From: CBDUXT01 sp965371245
GTDB taxonomy: Bacteria > Planctomycetota > Phycisphaerae > UBA1845
DNA length: 64,000 nt
Assembly: GCA_965371245.1 (NCBI GenBank)
Contig: CBDUXT010000012.1
Location: forward strand, 1-64,000
Direction: 5' to 3'
In this document: positions 33,687-43,311 of the stretch, piece after piece
Layout: each line of letters begins with the position of its first letter
How positions within the stretch are numbered: position 1 is the first letter of the stretch
The notes under the pieces: generated by a model
What the model saw: only the letters and a program-made list of their open reading frames with translations
Told to the model about the DNA's origin: nothing
The model's database searches: none
Position numbers and translations under genes: made by a program

Positions 33687-35498
33687 CTACCGTCCGGCGA
33701 CCGGCGCTCCGACCGGCGCTTGCGTCTGCGCCATCATGGAGAACATCGCGATGTTCTTGAAGGCGACGAGCAGCTCGGTCGGAATGAAGACGTCGCCGCG
33801 GACCCAGCTCTCCCCGCCGGACGACGACAGACCGATCGGGGCGTCGGGCAAGGTGAACGGGATCGGTGCGGCATTCCCGTCCATGGCGGACGTGATTCCC
33901 TTGACGAGCCTAAGGCACTGATCCGGCGCGAAATACGCCACCAGGGTCCGGTTGCCTGGCAAATGCGAGGCCGTCTTCTGCACGCTTGGTCTCGTTTCGG
34001 GTCCGGGCTTGTTGGCGATCGCTCCGGCCAGTCGCCGGGCCATGTAGTCCTGGCCGCCGCCGATGGTCATGACAACGGTCTGTCCGTCGGCAATGGCCGT
34101 CCGTATCACGAGGTTGTCTTCGCCGAGGAGGGCGCGAATCTTGGCGACATGACTAGGATTGGAAGCGTCAACCTTTGGCAAAGCGACGGTGAGGCGATCC
34201 ACTTTGACGCCGCCGATCGTCTCGGCGTTCTTGGTGTAGACCAGCCCCGAGAGGAAGTCTTGCATCCCCTTGCGTTCCTTCTTCGACAAGCCTTTGGCGC
34301 CGGTCAAGGTCGAGCCCGCGACCGTGCGAACTTGCGTGAACAGGTCGCGGAACGTCGTGAGCCACAACCTGCTGTCGGTCGTGTCACCGACAATGCCCAT
34401 GGCCACCAGCCCCGCGTGTCCGCCGGGAAGGACGGTGACCGTCCCGCGTACGCCGGTGCTGATGCTCGATAGGTGCTCCACGGCCGTCCGAATCTGTGTT
34501 CGCTGCTGAGGATCGATCTTGATGGCTTCTTCGAGGAGATCGAAGGCATCGTCCAACCCTGCGGAAACCTCTCGTGCCGCCGCGCTGTCATACATCTTGC
34601 CATAGGAGAACATCCAGTTCTCTTCCGGCAAACCCCTGAGCAAAGGGGCCGCCGTGTTCCTGATCCGTGCCAACCGCCGGGCGAAGTCCGTGGCGGGGCG
34701 GGCGCTGGCGGCAAACCGCAGCCCCAGCCCGGGCTTATCGAGTGCGAATCCGATAGCCAGAGACTTCCCTCCCTCGATCAGTTGGTCGAGCTGCTTCTTG
34801 CCGCGTCGGATATTGAGAAGGTCCGTGGGGCTGACCGTACCGCTACCGGCTGTCCCCTCAACCATTGCCGCCAGCATGGCGATCTGCGGCTTGGCCAGTT
34901 CGGCGATTCGTTCGACGTCCAGCCACAGAAGAAGGTCGAGCCCAACCAGCGCGCCGGCCTCTCCGGGTACCAGGCGCTGGGCAAGACTGCCGCGACTGCC
35001 CACGACGGCCCGAACGACATCGGGCGTCTGGCCGAGGATCACGTACCCACGCGCCGTACCGGCAAACAGGGGTTTGCCCATCACGTTGACTGGCTGGACC
35101 GGATCGAACCCCGATGCGCCCAACGCGGCCAGCATCGCGCCTGGATTTTTCGCGGGAACCATCAGGGCGATACGCTGGGGCAGCTCGAACAGTGTGGTCG
35201 CGGGCATCAGCACAACGGCCAAGGATCGATTCGCGTCAATGTCCGGAAACATCGGGAGGAACTGCTTCATCGCTCCCACCAGCGAGCCCATGGGCGGGAC
35301 GAGGAAGGGCTGCAAGCCCAGGTCCGCCGCGGTCTGTTGGAGCGCCCCATCGAGCGAGGCGAGATTCCCAACACCGAGCACGCCGATCGCCTCGGTAGGA
35401 ACACTGGAGAACAGTGGGTTCGTCTTCTGCACGGCCTTTGCCGGTGACGAAGCCAAGACACCAACCGAAACGAGAAGCGCACAAAGCTTATAGGACAT
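33687..35498 (-). CDS. Exported protein of unknown function, DUF3352-like
   Basis: Protein of 603 residues with a signal peptide (LCALLVSVGVLASSPAKA). The mature chain alternates helices and strands with blocks such as VPTEAIGVLGVGNLASLDG, LAVVLMPATTLFELPQR and TLVAYFAPDQCLRLVKGITS, reminiscent of periplasmic DUF3352-type proteins that occur in planctomycetes. No catalytic motif is visible. It ends with a hydrophobic stretch (ELLVAFKNIAMFSMMAQ). The neighbours are a membrane protein and a repeat-rich gap; no operon is evident. Confidence 0.7.
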   Translation of the reverse strand: MSYKLCALLVSVGVLASSPAKAVQKTNPLFSSVPTEAIGVLGVGNLASLDGALQQTAADLGLQPFLVPPMGSLVGAMKQFLPMFPDIDANRSLAVVLMPATTLFELPQRIALMVPAKNPGAMLAALGASGFDPVQPVNVMGKPLFAGTARGYVILGQTPDVVRAVVGSRGSLAQRLVPGEAGALVGLDLLLWLDVERIAELAKPQIAMLAAMVEGTAGSGTVSPTDLLNIRRGKKQLDQLIEGGKSLAIGFALDKPGLGLRFAASARPATDFARRLARIRNTAAPLLRGLPEENWMFSYGKMYDSAAAREVSAGLDDAFDLLEEAIKIDPQQRTQIRTAVEHLSSISTGVRGTVTVLPGGHAGLVAMGIVGDTTDSRLWLTTFRDLFTQVRTVAGSTLTGAKGLSKKERKGMQDFLSGLVYTKNAETIGGVKVDRLTVALPKVDASNPSHVAKIRALLGEDNLVIRTAIADGQTVVMTIGGGQDYMARRLAGAIANKPGPETRPSVQKTASHLPGNRTLVAYFAPDQCLRLVKGITSAMDGNAAPIPFTLPDAPIGLSSSGGESWVRGDVFIPTELLVAFKNIAMFSMMAQTQAPVGAPVAGR

Positions 35499-35849
35499 TT
35501 GACTTCTCCAGTGCTACGTCCAACTCATGTTCCCGAATACCAAACGTCAGGCTTTGGCCCGCTCGCAGGGTCTATCGGCCGGGGCGATGCGCCTGTTGTG
35601 TTGAATTGCCCCGGGGTCCGCCCCGGTCTGGCACTGCGAGACAATGACTGGGATGGGTCTACATAACCCGAACCGCGCCCCGAGCCGCGCCCCCAGGTCG
35701 CGCCCCGAGCCGCGGGCTTCAGCCCGCGCGGACGTCGGGCCGTGTGCAACCTCGCGGCTAGTGGAGCCGCGGGATCCGTGAAATACAGCGTGAGGGATTT
35801 GGACCCGCGCAAATATCGGCCGGAAGAGGCGGGCGGTGTCGCGACCCGC
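35499..35849. other. Palindrome-rich gap without a gene
   Basis: Contains two exact copies of CGCGCCCCGAGCCGCG (35676-35691 and 35701-35716) and a hairpin CGCGGGCT-TC-AGCCCGCG (35711-35728). No credible ORF. Confidence 0.5.
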
Positions 35850-36498
35850 CTAGACCATCGCGTCCAGCCGGCGCGCAAGGTACGCCTCCGGATCGGGTCC
35901 GGCGGGGTTGTTCAGGATGGTCTCGAGCCATGCCTGCCGTTCGAAGGACATCACCACCATGTCCCAGACGCAGGCGATGGGTCCCGTCGGCATGCCGTAC
36001 TCAAGCCGTTCCGGCGCGCTCGGGGATGACACGTAGACGTGGTGATGCAACTCGTTTTCGTCCGCCCACCAATCGATGAAGACGAAGTTTGCCCCGCGGC
36101 CCTGATGAACGCCGAGAAAGCCGAGGCCATAGTGGCAATGCGCGGACGCCGTTAGCCCGAGCCGCTCCAGGGGGGTGCGTGACAGTTTTGGCGGGCCGTG
36201 CAAAGCCATCTTGACGGCGCCACGCCGTGTCAGAGCCGTGGGCGCAAGCCCACGGACACGATGCGAACAAGCACGGGCTTCTACGATATCAGACCGGTCA
36301 CAGGGCTCGCGCCCTGTGCTCTGAAAACTGCCCGCCGATTCGGTCATGCACCCGTTCCAGGGCGACCTCCTTGGCGGCCGAGACGAGTTCGGCGGCCGGC
36401 TCCTCGACCGCGCAGGCAATGCCGTAGACCTTGATCCGCCAACCCGGCGGTTCCCAAAGGTGCAGGAACCGAATCCGCCGCGGGGGCGTAGGCCTCAC
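35850..36498 (-). pseudogene. Hypothetical gene split by a family-1 element
   Basis: The 5' part (36498 to 36352) reads RIRFLHLWEPPGWRIKVYG and ends in KEVALER. The 3' part (36161 to 35850) continues in another frame with LGLTASAHCHYGLGFLGVHQ, then FVFIDWWADENELHHHVYVS, ending ARRLDAMV. Between them sits a 180-bp element with a 10-bp flanking duplication. Removing 36162-36351 (190 bp) joins the two parts into one frame of 153 codons, so the gene was intact before insertion. The product family is not recognised; the His/Trp-rich DWWADENELHHH is its most striking motif. The start is uncertain: GTG 36498, or GTG 36517, which overlaps the upstream stop but lies in another frame. Confidence 0.8.
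36172..36351 (+). mobile_element. Family-1 miniature inverted-repeat element inside a gene
   Basis: 180 bp, no ORF. The ends are inverted repeats (GTGCGTGAC at the left, GTCATGCAC at the right), each followed inward by GGCGGGC. It is flanked by CCGCTCCAGG (36162-36171) and CCGTTCCAGG (36352-36361), a 10-bp duplication with one mismatch. The interior hairpins GTGGGCGCAAGCCCAC and ACAGGGCTCGCGCCCTGT match the other copies. The mobilising transposase is not in the window. Confidence 0.8.
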
Positions 36499-36513
36499 TG
36501 AGTTCGATCGCGG

Positions 36514-37278
36514 TCACGGGGCGAAATCGTCGGTCTTCTTGAAGCCGACGGGAACGGCGGGCTTGAACGGTGTGCCCGTCAGTTTGGGATTCACTTCCAA
36601 ATCGGTCAGCGTGAGGACGGATCGGCCGGCGGCGCCCTTTGGATCCTCCCGGCTCGGATACAAGTCGGCGACCCGTCGCGGCAGGTAGTCGCTCTTGCCG
36701 ATATGCCATTCCTTCTCGTTCCCGTTCTTGGACTTGACGACAAGCTTGTGGCAGTCCACACCGCCGACCGATTCGGTGCCTTGAATCTCGGCGGACTCGG
36801 GCTCAAAGCCTGCGCCAAGCGGCTCCTTCGATCCGAACGACGTCATGATCAACTGCTCGAGGTCCGGGCCGTAAGTGCCCATGACCCCCGGGTCGAGATC
36901 CACGTAAACCGTGCGTGCTTTCGGGTCGAGCAAGAAGAACGTGTTGCCGTCCGAGCCGGCGGTCAGTTCCAGCACCTCAGTGGAATCCTTCGGCGTGAGC
37001 TTGGTGACGCACAAGAAACTCTGGAGTTTCCATTTCGACCGCTTGCCGACAGTTACGGTGCCCTCGACGAGTGCCACGTTGAAAAACGGCGCCACCCAAC
37101 CCTGCGGCTCGAATCGAGCGCGGTACCGTGCCGTCTGGACGCGCGTCATGGCCTCGGCGCTCTTTCGCAGAAGCTCAAGCCCCTCCGACGACCGATCCGC
37201 CTGTCCCAGCGCCCGATGTACCGGGCCTATTGGTATCAACAGGGCGAACAGCGCGGCCACGTGTTCCCGTCGAATCAT
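36514..37278 (-). CDS. Exported protein, outer-membrane lipoprotein-sorting (LolA-like) fold
   Basis: Protein of 254 residues with a signal peptide (VAALFALLIPIGPVHRALGQ). The rest is strand-rich with the pattern of LolA/DUF2092-type proteins: an initial helix with LRKSAEAMTRVQTARYRARF, then YVDLDPGVMGTYGPDLEQLI, VGGVDCHKLVVKSKNGNEKE and HIGKSDYLPRRVADLYPSRE. These bind lipid-like ligands or act as periplasmic carriers (family knowledge). ATG 37278 is chosen for AGAGGA upstream. The split gene follows on the same strand. Confidence 0.65.
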   Translation of the reverse strand: MIRREHVAALFALLIPIGPVHRALGQADRSSEGLELLRKSAEAMTRVQTARYRARFEPQGWVAPFFNVALVEGTVTVGKRSKWKLQSFLCVTKLTPKDSTEVLELTAGSDGNTFFLLDPKARTVYVDLDPGVMGTYGPDLEQLIMTSFGSKEPLGAGFEPESAEIQGTESVGGVDCHKLVVKSKNGNEKEWHIGKSDYLPRRVADLYPSREDPKGAAGRSVLTLTDLEVNPKLTGTPFKPAVPVGFKKTDDFAP

Positions 37279-37497
37279 GACTTGGTCCTCTCTCTGCAAA
37301 GACGAAGGCGGCTCCGGTTGCTTGGCGAGTCGCAAAACTCATTGCGCCCCGGGCCGCGCGAATCAAACGTTGGGCGACCGGTTCGCTGCGGTCCCTACGG
37401 CATCGACTTGCCGTCGCAGCCATGATACGACGTCGTTTCCGGGCGCACAACGCTGTATGCGCAAGGCCAGACGCTGGGCCGGGAGATTCTCGTGCTC

Positions 37498-38442
37498 CTA
37501 CGGATAGATCAGCGAATCGGTTGAGGAAAAAAGGCCGGGGCCGAACGCGTCCTGACCCGGATATGGGAACTCTGCCACCGTCGCGAAATGGGGCGACTCG
37601 CCGTGGATACGGTTGAAGCCCGTTTCGTTCCAGTCGCTTGTCATCAACGTATAAATGTTGTCACCGTGAACCCCTACCGCAGCCGTGTACTCAAACGCCA
37701 CGCGCCCGTCAACGAACAAAACGTTCTGTCCTTGGCCGTGGTGGTTGGGGGAGTTAAACCGGTGCCAACGTCCCAACGGATCGTCGTGGCTCAATGGATT
37801 CCGACTTCCGGTCGAAAACGTCGGTTCAAAGTTGTTGAGGTAGTATGGACCCTTGTCCGCGGCCAAAGCCTTGCGGTTGTCCCCGCCTTCGCGCGGCCGG
37901 GTCTCACGCGCGCCGAATGGAACCTGATATCCGTAACTGATGTTGTGGTATCCCTCGAAGTCGTAGTACGACTCTTGGATCAGCGTCGAATCGGCTACGT
38001 CCCGGCTCGACGGACAGATGAATTGGTCAACCCGGATGTCGCCCGATCGTACCAGCAGCCAGAATGCGCGTGTGACCGAAACTTCGGTACTGCCACCGTT
38101 GAGATCGAACGGACTCTCGGACGTGCTTTCGTTTTCGCGATCGTAGCCGACCTCTCCGGGGTTGGTTGGATGCTGACTGATATGGCTTCCCGCGAGGTAG
38201 TCGATGCCCTCGTTATCGATCGCTTGGCGCCGAAACGGTGGAATCATCCAGACCTCGTGATTATCGTTGGCGTAGATTCTTGCAGACAGTCCGATAGCCC
38301 GGAGATTGCTCGCACACACTTGCCGCTTGTTCAACGTTTGTGGGTGCGCGAGCGTGGGAATCGCGACAACAATCAGAACCGCCGCGATCACTCCAACCGC
38401 AACCAGATCCCACAATCCGAATCCTCGACGTTGGACGTTCAT
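37498..38442 (-). CDS. Prepilin-like protein with H-X9-DG motif
   Basis: Protein of 314 residues. The N-terminus RRGFGLWDLVAVGVIAAVLI resembles a type IV prepilin/pseudopilin segment (basic leader, then a hydrophobic helix), although the residue five after the Gly-Phe junction is Asp rather than Glu. Near the C-terminus HGQGQNVLFVDG has His-9 residues-Asp-Gly, the prepilin-processing-associated signature abundant in planctomycetes and related phyla. AAGGGGGAAATC precedes ATG 38442. Likely an exported, membrane-tethered pseudopilin-type protein. Confidence 0.8.
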   Translation of the reverse strand: MNVQRRGFGLWDLVAVGVIAAVLIVVAIPTLAHPQTLNKRQVCASNLRAIGLSARIYANDNHEVWMIPPFRRQAIDNEGIDYLAGSHISQHPTNPGEVGYDRENESTSESPFDLNGGSTEVSVTRAFWLLVRSGDIRVDQFICPSSRDVADSTLIQESYYDFEGYHNISYGYQVPFGARETRPREGGDNRKALAADKGPYYLNNFEPTFSTGSRNPLSHDDPLGRWHRFNSPNHHGQGQNVLFVDGRVAFEYTAAVGVHGDNIYTLMTSDWNETGFNRIHGESPHFATVAEFPYPGQDAFGPGLFSSTDSLIYP

Positions 38443-38981
38443 GATTTCCCCCTTCTTCTTCGAATAGGTTGGCTTCGACGGAGTGCTCCCACTCGGAGCC
38501 TTCGCGGCAACGATTCTACCGAGTCCATCGGCCGGCTTCGAGTGCAACCCGTCATATTCCGGCGACCCTCGTGAACGACGAAGAATCCGAGCCGCGGTGA
38601 GAAGGTACGAACGCTGATCGCCCGAGCGCCTCCAAAGCGGCTTGTTGCCGGCCGAGACGAGTGCCGCTACGGGCTGTTCGACAGAGTTCTTCCGCGGGGC
38701 GAGAAGGACTTCGGAGCAGTAGGCTTGGCTTCGGCATAGGGATTGCTACCGGTTTCCGGTGTGCAAGAAGAGCCGGGGTTGTTTTCCTGAATCGTTTCCT
38801 GGAGGACATCGCGGCGCAACCGGGCGTCTGTCCGTTCCGGGGGTTGTTCAAGGCGTTGCCTTCGGGGTAAGCTCTGCCCCCTTCGATGCTCGGCGGCCGG
38901 CGGCGTGGACCGCTGTTCTTGGTGTCGGCCGAGCGGCAGGAATCCCGCGCGCGGATTCGGCCGTGCTATGAAGGCGATAAG
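38443..38981. other. Intergenic region, nothing recognised
   Basis: 539 bases between diverging genes. Only short open frames with unnatural composition are present, and no promoter of good quality was found by eye. Confidence 0.4.
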
Positions 38982-40211
38982 ATGAAAATAGGCGTTCCCA
39001 AGGAAACCTTCCCCGGCGAGCGGCGGGTTGCACTCGTGCCGGATTCGACGGCGGCTTTGACCAAGCTGGGGCACACGGTCGTGGTCCAGACCGGGGCCGG
39101 TGAGGATGCGGGATACACCGACGACGCCTACGGTCAAAAAGGGGCGACGATTGCCGGCGACCGCGGCGAGGTGTTCGACTCGGCCGACGCCATCGTGCAG
39201 GTTCGCGGCCATGGGGCCAACGCCGATGCCGGTCGCGCCGACCTCTACCTGCTGCGCCCGGATCAGGTCGTCATCGGATCGTTGGACCCTCTCTCCGCCA
39301 CCGCCGAGGCCAAAGAGTTGGCCGAGCGAAACGTAATCGCCTTCGCCCTCGAACTGATGCCGCGCATCACCCGTGCCCAGAGCATGGACATTTTGTCGTC
39401 GATGGCCACGATCGCGGGGTACAAGGCTGTCCTGATGGCTGCTGACCATGCGCCGCGCATGTTCCCGATGCTCATGACCGCGGCGGGCACCGTCAGCCCG
39501 GCCCATGTGTTGATTGTGGGCGCGGGCGTGGCCGGTTTGCAGGCCATCGCGACGGCCAAGCGACTTGGCGCGGTGGTCAGCGGATACGACGTTCGTCCTT
39601 CCGTGAAGGAGCAGATCGAGAGCCTGGGCGCTAGGTTCGTCGAGATGGACCTGGAAACCGGCGGCGCTCAGGACGCCGGCGGCTACGCCAAAGACCTGGG
39701 CGAAGACTTCATCAAGAAGCAGCGCGAGCTGATGACCAAGGTCGTCGCCGATAGCCACGTGGTCATTACCACCGCGGCCGTTCCCGGCAAGAAATCACCG
39801 GTCATCGTGACGGCCGACATGGTCAAAGGAATGATGCCGGGGTCGGTCATTGTCGATCTGGCGGCCGAGCGCGGCGGCAACTGCGAGTTGACCCGTGCCG
39901 ACGAGACGGTCGTTGCACACGGCGTGACGATCTTGGGTCCGACGAACTTGTCGAGCACCATCCCCTTCCACGCCAGCCAGATGTTCGCCAAGAACGTGGT
40001 GACCTTCCTGAAGGAACTGACCAAGGACGGTGAGCTGGCGCTGGACATGGACAACGAGGTCCACGCCGGCACACTGCTGACCCGCGGTGGTGAGGTCGTG
40101 CATCCGCGCGTGCGAGAGCTGCTCGGATTGCCGGCGGCTGTAAGCGACAGCGAGCCGGTAGCGCCGGAGCCCGCGGCCGAGCCGTCGGCGATCGAAGAAA
40201 GGAACGCGTGA
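38982..40211 (+). CDS. pntA1: NAD(P) transhydrogenase subunit alpha part 1
   Basis: NAD(H)-binding domain I of the proton-translocating transhydrogenase, 409 residues, soluble. It starts MKIGVPKETFPGERRVALVP, as alanine dehydrogenase/PNT proteins do, and has the Rossmann motif VGAGVAGLQAI, then SGYDVRPSVKEQ and GGYAKDLGEDFIKKQ. In this organism the alpha subunit is split, since the membrane part is a separate ORF. ATG 38982 follows AAGGCGATAAG. The end overlaps the next start by 1 bp (TGATG). The C-terminal 25 residues are an Ala/Glu/Pro linker. Confidence 0.95.
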   Translation: MKIGVPKETFPGERRVALVPDSTAALTKLGHTVVVQTGAGEDAGYTDDAYGQKGATIAGDRGEVFDSADAIVQVRGHGANADAGRADLYLLRPDQVVIGSLDPLSATAEAKELAERNVIAFALELMPRITRAQSMDILSSMATIAGYKAVLMAADHAPRMFPMLMTAAGTVSPAHVLIVGAGVAGLQAIATAKRLGAVVSGYDVRPSVKEQIESLGARFVEMDLETGGAQDAGGYAKDLGEDFIKKQRELMTKVVADSHVVITTAAVPGKKSPVIVTADMVKGMMPGSVIVDLAAERGGNCELTRADETVVAHGVTILGPTNLSSTIPFHASQMFAKNVVTFLKELTKDGELALDMDNEVHAGTLLTRGGEVVHPRVRELLGLPAAVSDSEPVAPEPAAEPSAIEERNA

Positions 40212-40495
40212 TGGAAGTCGGTCTCGTGGCACTGTTGACCATCTTCGTCCTGGCGATGTTCGTCGGGTTTGAGATCATCACCAAGGTGCCGCCCACGCTG
40301 CACACCCCGTTGATGTCCGGCTCCAACGCCATCTCAGGGATCACCATCGTCGGGGCGCTGATTGCGGCCGGTGCGGGCGAGAGCCGCCTTTCCACGGTGC
40401 TGGGTTTTGTGGCCGTCCTTCTCGCCACCATTAACGCCGTCGGCGGCTTCGTCGTGTCCCATCGCATGCTGTCGATGTTCAAGAGAAAGAGCTAA
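40211..40495 (+). CDS. pntA2: NAD(P) transhydrogenase subunit alpha part 2
   Basis: Membrane protein of 94 residues with three hydrophobic segments (LVALLTIFVLAMFVGFEI, ISGITIVGALIAAGAGE, VLGFVAVLLATINAVGGFVV). It forms part of the proton channel (domain II). The motif TKVPPTLHTPLMSGSNAISG is typical. Coupled by overlap to the gene before it and 3 bp from pntB. Confidence 0.95.
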   Translation: MEVGLVALLTIFVLAMFVGFEIITKVPPTLHTPLMSGSNAISGITIVGALIAAGAGESRLSTVLGFVAVLLATINAVGGFVVSHRMLSMFKRKS

Positions 40496-40498
40496 TCC

Positions 40499-41956
40499 GT
40501 GGAAGAATCAACGGCCAAGGTCGTTCAGAACCTCGCTTACCTGGTTGCGTCGGCGATGTTCATCTTCGGTCTCAAGGGGTTGACGCATCCGAGGACCGCA
40601 GTCCGCGGCAACCTGACCGGGTCGGCCGCCATGCTGATCGCCGTGTTGGTGACGCTGTGGGCCATCCCGGACATTCGTTGGGGATGGATCGGTGCCGGGC
40701 TGGGCATCGGGGCGGTCGTTGGCACGATCATGGCACTGAAGGTGCCCATGACCGGCATGCCGCAGATGGTGGCCGTCTTCAACGGCTTCGGCGGCGGTGC
40801 GTCGTTCCTGGTAGCGGGGGCCGAGTTGGCGATGCGCCTGGGCGCCCGGTCTGAAGGCGGGCCAGCGGACGCCGCGGGCTCGCCGCTCGCCTCACAGGCG
40901 GCTGTGGCCATCGCCCTGTCCGGGCTCATCGGCGCGGTCACGCTCTCCGGCAGCCTTGTCGCCTTCGCGAAACTGGCCGAGATGAAGATCGTCTGGCGCG
41001 GCGAGAAGTACTGGATGAGTAGCTCGATCATGCTGCCCGGTCGCCATGCGATAAACATTTTCGTGGCGCTGGCGGCGGTGGCGCTGTGTGTCGCGCTGGT
41101 GACAACGTCGTGGTCGACCTCGTCCTACTGGGTGTTGGTCGCGGTGGCGGCCGTGCTCGGTGTGCTCATTACCCTGCCCATCGGCGGGGCGGACATGCCG
41201 GTGGTGATCGCCCTGTTGAACTCATATTCCGGTCTGGCCGCCTGCGCGACCGGTTTTGCCATCAACAACAACGTGCTCATCATCGCCGGCTCGCTCGTGG
41301 GTGCGTCGGGTCTGATTCTCACAAAAATCATGTGCAAGGCCATGAACCGTTCGCTGGTCAACGTCATCTTTGCGACACTCGGCCCCAGCAAGACCACCGC
41401 CTCGGCTGACGACGTGTATGAAGGCAGGATCAAGTCCACCTCGGCCGACGAGGTCGCCATGCTGCTCGAAGACGCGCAGCGCGTGGTGATCGTTCCGGGG
41501 TATGGGTTGGCCGTCTCGCAGGCGCAACACGTCGTGCGCGACCTGGCGAACTTGCTTGAGCAAAACGGCACGACGGTCGAGTTCGGCATTCATCCCGTCG
41601 CCGGTCGCATGCCCGGCCACATGAATGTGCTGCTAGCCGAGGCCGACATTCCTTACGACAAGCTCATGGAAATGGACGACATCAACGCCGAGATGGCCAC
41701 GGTGGACGTGGCCATCGTGGTCGGTGCCAACGACGTGGTCAACCCGGTCGCGCGGACCGATCCCGATTCACCCATCGCGGGCATGCCGATCATGGACGTC
41801 GATAAGTGCCGCACGGTGGTGGTCATCAAGCGAAGCCTATCGCCCGGCTTCGCGGGCATTCCCAACCCTCTGTTCGCCAACGACAACACGCTGATGTTCT
41901 TCGGTGACGCCAAGAAAGCCTTTTCGGAACTCATCACGGCCGTAAAAGAGGGGTAG
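40499..41956 (+). CDS. pntB: NAD(P) transhydrogenase subunit beta
   Basis: Protein of 485 residues: an N-terminal membrane domain of about nine segments (to about residue 280) and a C-terminal NADP(H)-binding domain III. Signature motifs are MPQMVAVFNGFGGGAS, PGYGLAVSQAQHVVRDL, HPVAGRMPGHMNVLLAEA and GANDVVNPVA. It couples hydride transfer from NADH to NADP+ with proton entry, so the operon supplies NADPH. The start is GTG 40499. Confidence 0.96.
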   Translation: MEESTAKVVQNLAYLVASAMFIFGLKGLTHPRTAVRGNLTGSAAMLIAVLVTLWAIPDIRWGWIGAGLGIGAVVGTIMALKVPMTGMPQMVAVFNGFGGGASFLVAGAELAMRLGARSEGGPADAAGSPLASQAAVAIALSGLIGAVTLSGSLVAFAKLAEMKIVWRGEKYWMSSSIMLPGRHAINIFVALAAVALCVALVTTSWSTSSYWVLVAVAAVLGVLITLPIGGADMPVVIALLNSYSGLAACATGFAINNNVLIIAGSLVGASGLILTKIMCKAMNRSLVNVIFATLGPSKTTASADDVYEGRIKSTSADEVAMLLEDAQRVVIVPGYGLAVSQAQHVVRDLANLLEQNGTTVEFGIHPVAGRMPGHMNVLLAEADIPYDKLMEMDDINAEMATVDVAIVVGANDVVNPVARTDPDSPIAGMPIMDVDKCRTVVVIKRSLSPGFAGIPNPLFANDNTLMFFGDAKKAFSELITAVKEG

Positions 41957-42045
41957 GGCGCGCCCGAGGGCTTCAGCTCGCGCGGTCTATTGGGACGTTG
42001 TGGCGTTTCGATGTGTCGAGACGCTCCGGCTGACTGTGACGTGCG

Positions 42046-43110
42046 CTAGTTTCGGGAACCGGAGCCTTTGGGTCTTGGCGGCGGCTTCTTCCCACCTTCA
42101 GCATCGTCGTCGTCGCCACGCGCCCGCGTGGGGCTCTTTTCGGCCTCGCGGCTGTCCGCATGACGCTGAATCTGGGCGGTCGTGAGCAAGGCGTGCAACC
42201 GATCGCCCATCTCCACGGAAAGCCGCATGACAGGTCGGAGAAGCTCTTTCTGCGCCGCGTGGGCCTTGCGAATGCCTGACAGATCGGCGTTGTCGTGCGC
42301 GACCTGTTGATCGGCTCCGATCTGGGCCAACTCCCGCTTTTTTGACGCGGCAAAGGCTTTCGCCTTGAACTTGTACTCCGCAAGGATGGAACGGGCGGCC
42401 GTGATCTGACCCTCGTCCAGCCCGTACTCTTTGATGAACTCCTCCACGAGCGTCGCGAACACGCGCTCGGGGTTGTAGGTCACCCGTTCGGAGAGCACGG
42501 CCGGCGGCCTGCCTGGGCGGGCGGGCTGGCCCACAAGATTCGGCGGCGGGAAGATCCCTCCGGCGTGCGGCTCGCCTTTTTCCCAGGTCTCAAAGTTCCC
42601 GTCGATCGTGTCGAAGGTTTTGTTCATCTCGCCGAGGTCGAAGTCGTGCATCTTCTTTTGCTCGTCGGTAAGGATATCACGCCAGCGCTCGTTTGCCTCG
42701 AAGATCGCTTCGCGGGCGAGCTTGGCGAGCGGCCGGGCGGCAGCGCCGATGCGCTTGATCTCGTTATGGTCGTCCGGCGGATTGATGCCGATTTGTGTGG
42801 CCAGCAGGTCGCGAATCGCCGGCCACACCGTGTCCTCATGCTCGCTCAGGAAACGGTAGACCTCAGTCTTCATCAGCTTGCGAGTGATCTCGGACTGCTT
42901 GTCGTTGAGGTTGTATCGCGCGGTGATGTTGCGAACCGCCTGCTCCATGATCGCGTCGATGGTGGCGGCGGCCGCCGGCTTTCCTGAACTGAGTTCCTTG
43001 GTGACCTCCTCGGTCGCCTGCGGCGCGGGCGGTTGACCCAAGAGCACCGTAGGGACAAGGAGCACCAGGGTCGCCAAGAGTCCGTAAGCCAGTCTATTCT
43101 TAAACGTCAT
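42046..43110 (-). CDS. Exported helical protein of unknown function
   Basis: Protein of 354 residues with a signal peptide (YGLLATLVLLVPTVLLGQ). The mature chain is mostly charged helices (YNLNDKQSEITRKLMKTEVY, FEANERWRDILTDEQKKMH, EYGLDEGQITAARSILAEYK), somewhat like the LTxxQ-type periplasmic helical proteins, and ends in an acidic/basic tail (RARGDDDDAEGGKKPPPRP). No family is named with confidence. It is convergent with pntB. Confidence 0.65.
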   Translation of the reverse strand: MTFKNRLAYGLLATLVLLVPTVLLGQPPAPQATEEVTKELSSGKPAAAATIDAIMEQAVRNITARYNLNDKQSEITRKLMKTEVYRFLSEHEDTVWPAIRDLLATQIGINPPDDHNEIKRIGAAARPLAKLAREAIFEANERWRDILTDEQKKMHDFDLGEMNKTFDTIDGNFETWEKGEPHAGGIFPPPNLVGQPARPGRPPAVLSERVTYNPERVFATLVEEFIKEYGLDEGQITAARSILAEYKFKAKAFAASKKRELAQIGADQQVAHDNADLSGIRKAHAAQKELLRPVMRLSVEMGDRLHALLTTAQIQRHADSREAEKSPTRARGDDDDAEGGKKPPPRPKGSGSRN

Positions 43111-43311
43111 GATCCTGCATCCGGGAACACGTCCACATCCTCGCGGCGCCGATCGCCCCGCATCACATACACCATTAGATTATAACAATTCGGAACTGTC
43201 CAGGTTGCATTTACCGCGCGTGCTCGGACGTTTTCGGCCCCCCAAGCCCTCTCCAGGGCCGATTCCCGCAATCCCAGGCGGCGTCCCCCAGCCCCATAAC
43301 CCTGAGGAATA

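Noticed and set aside
38552..38851. 99-codon minus-strand frame in the gap before pntA1
   Set aside because: No ribosome binding site, unnatural composition and no recognisable fold.
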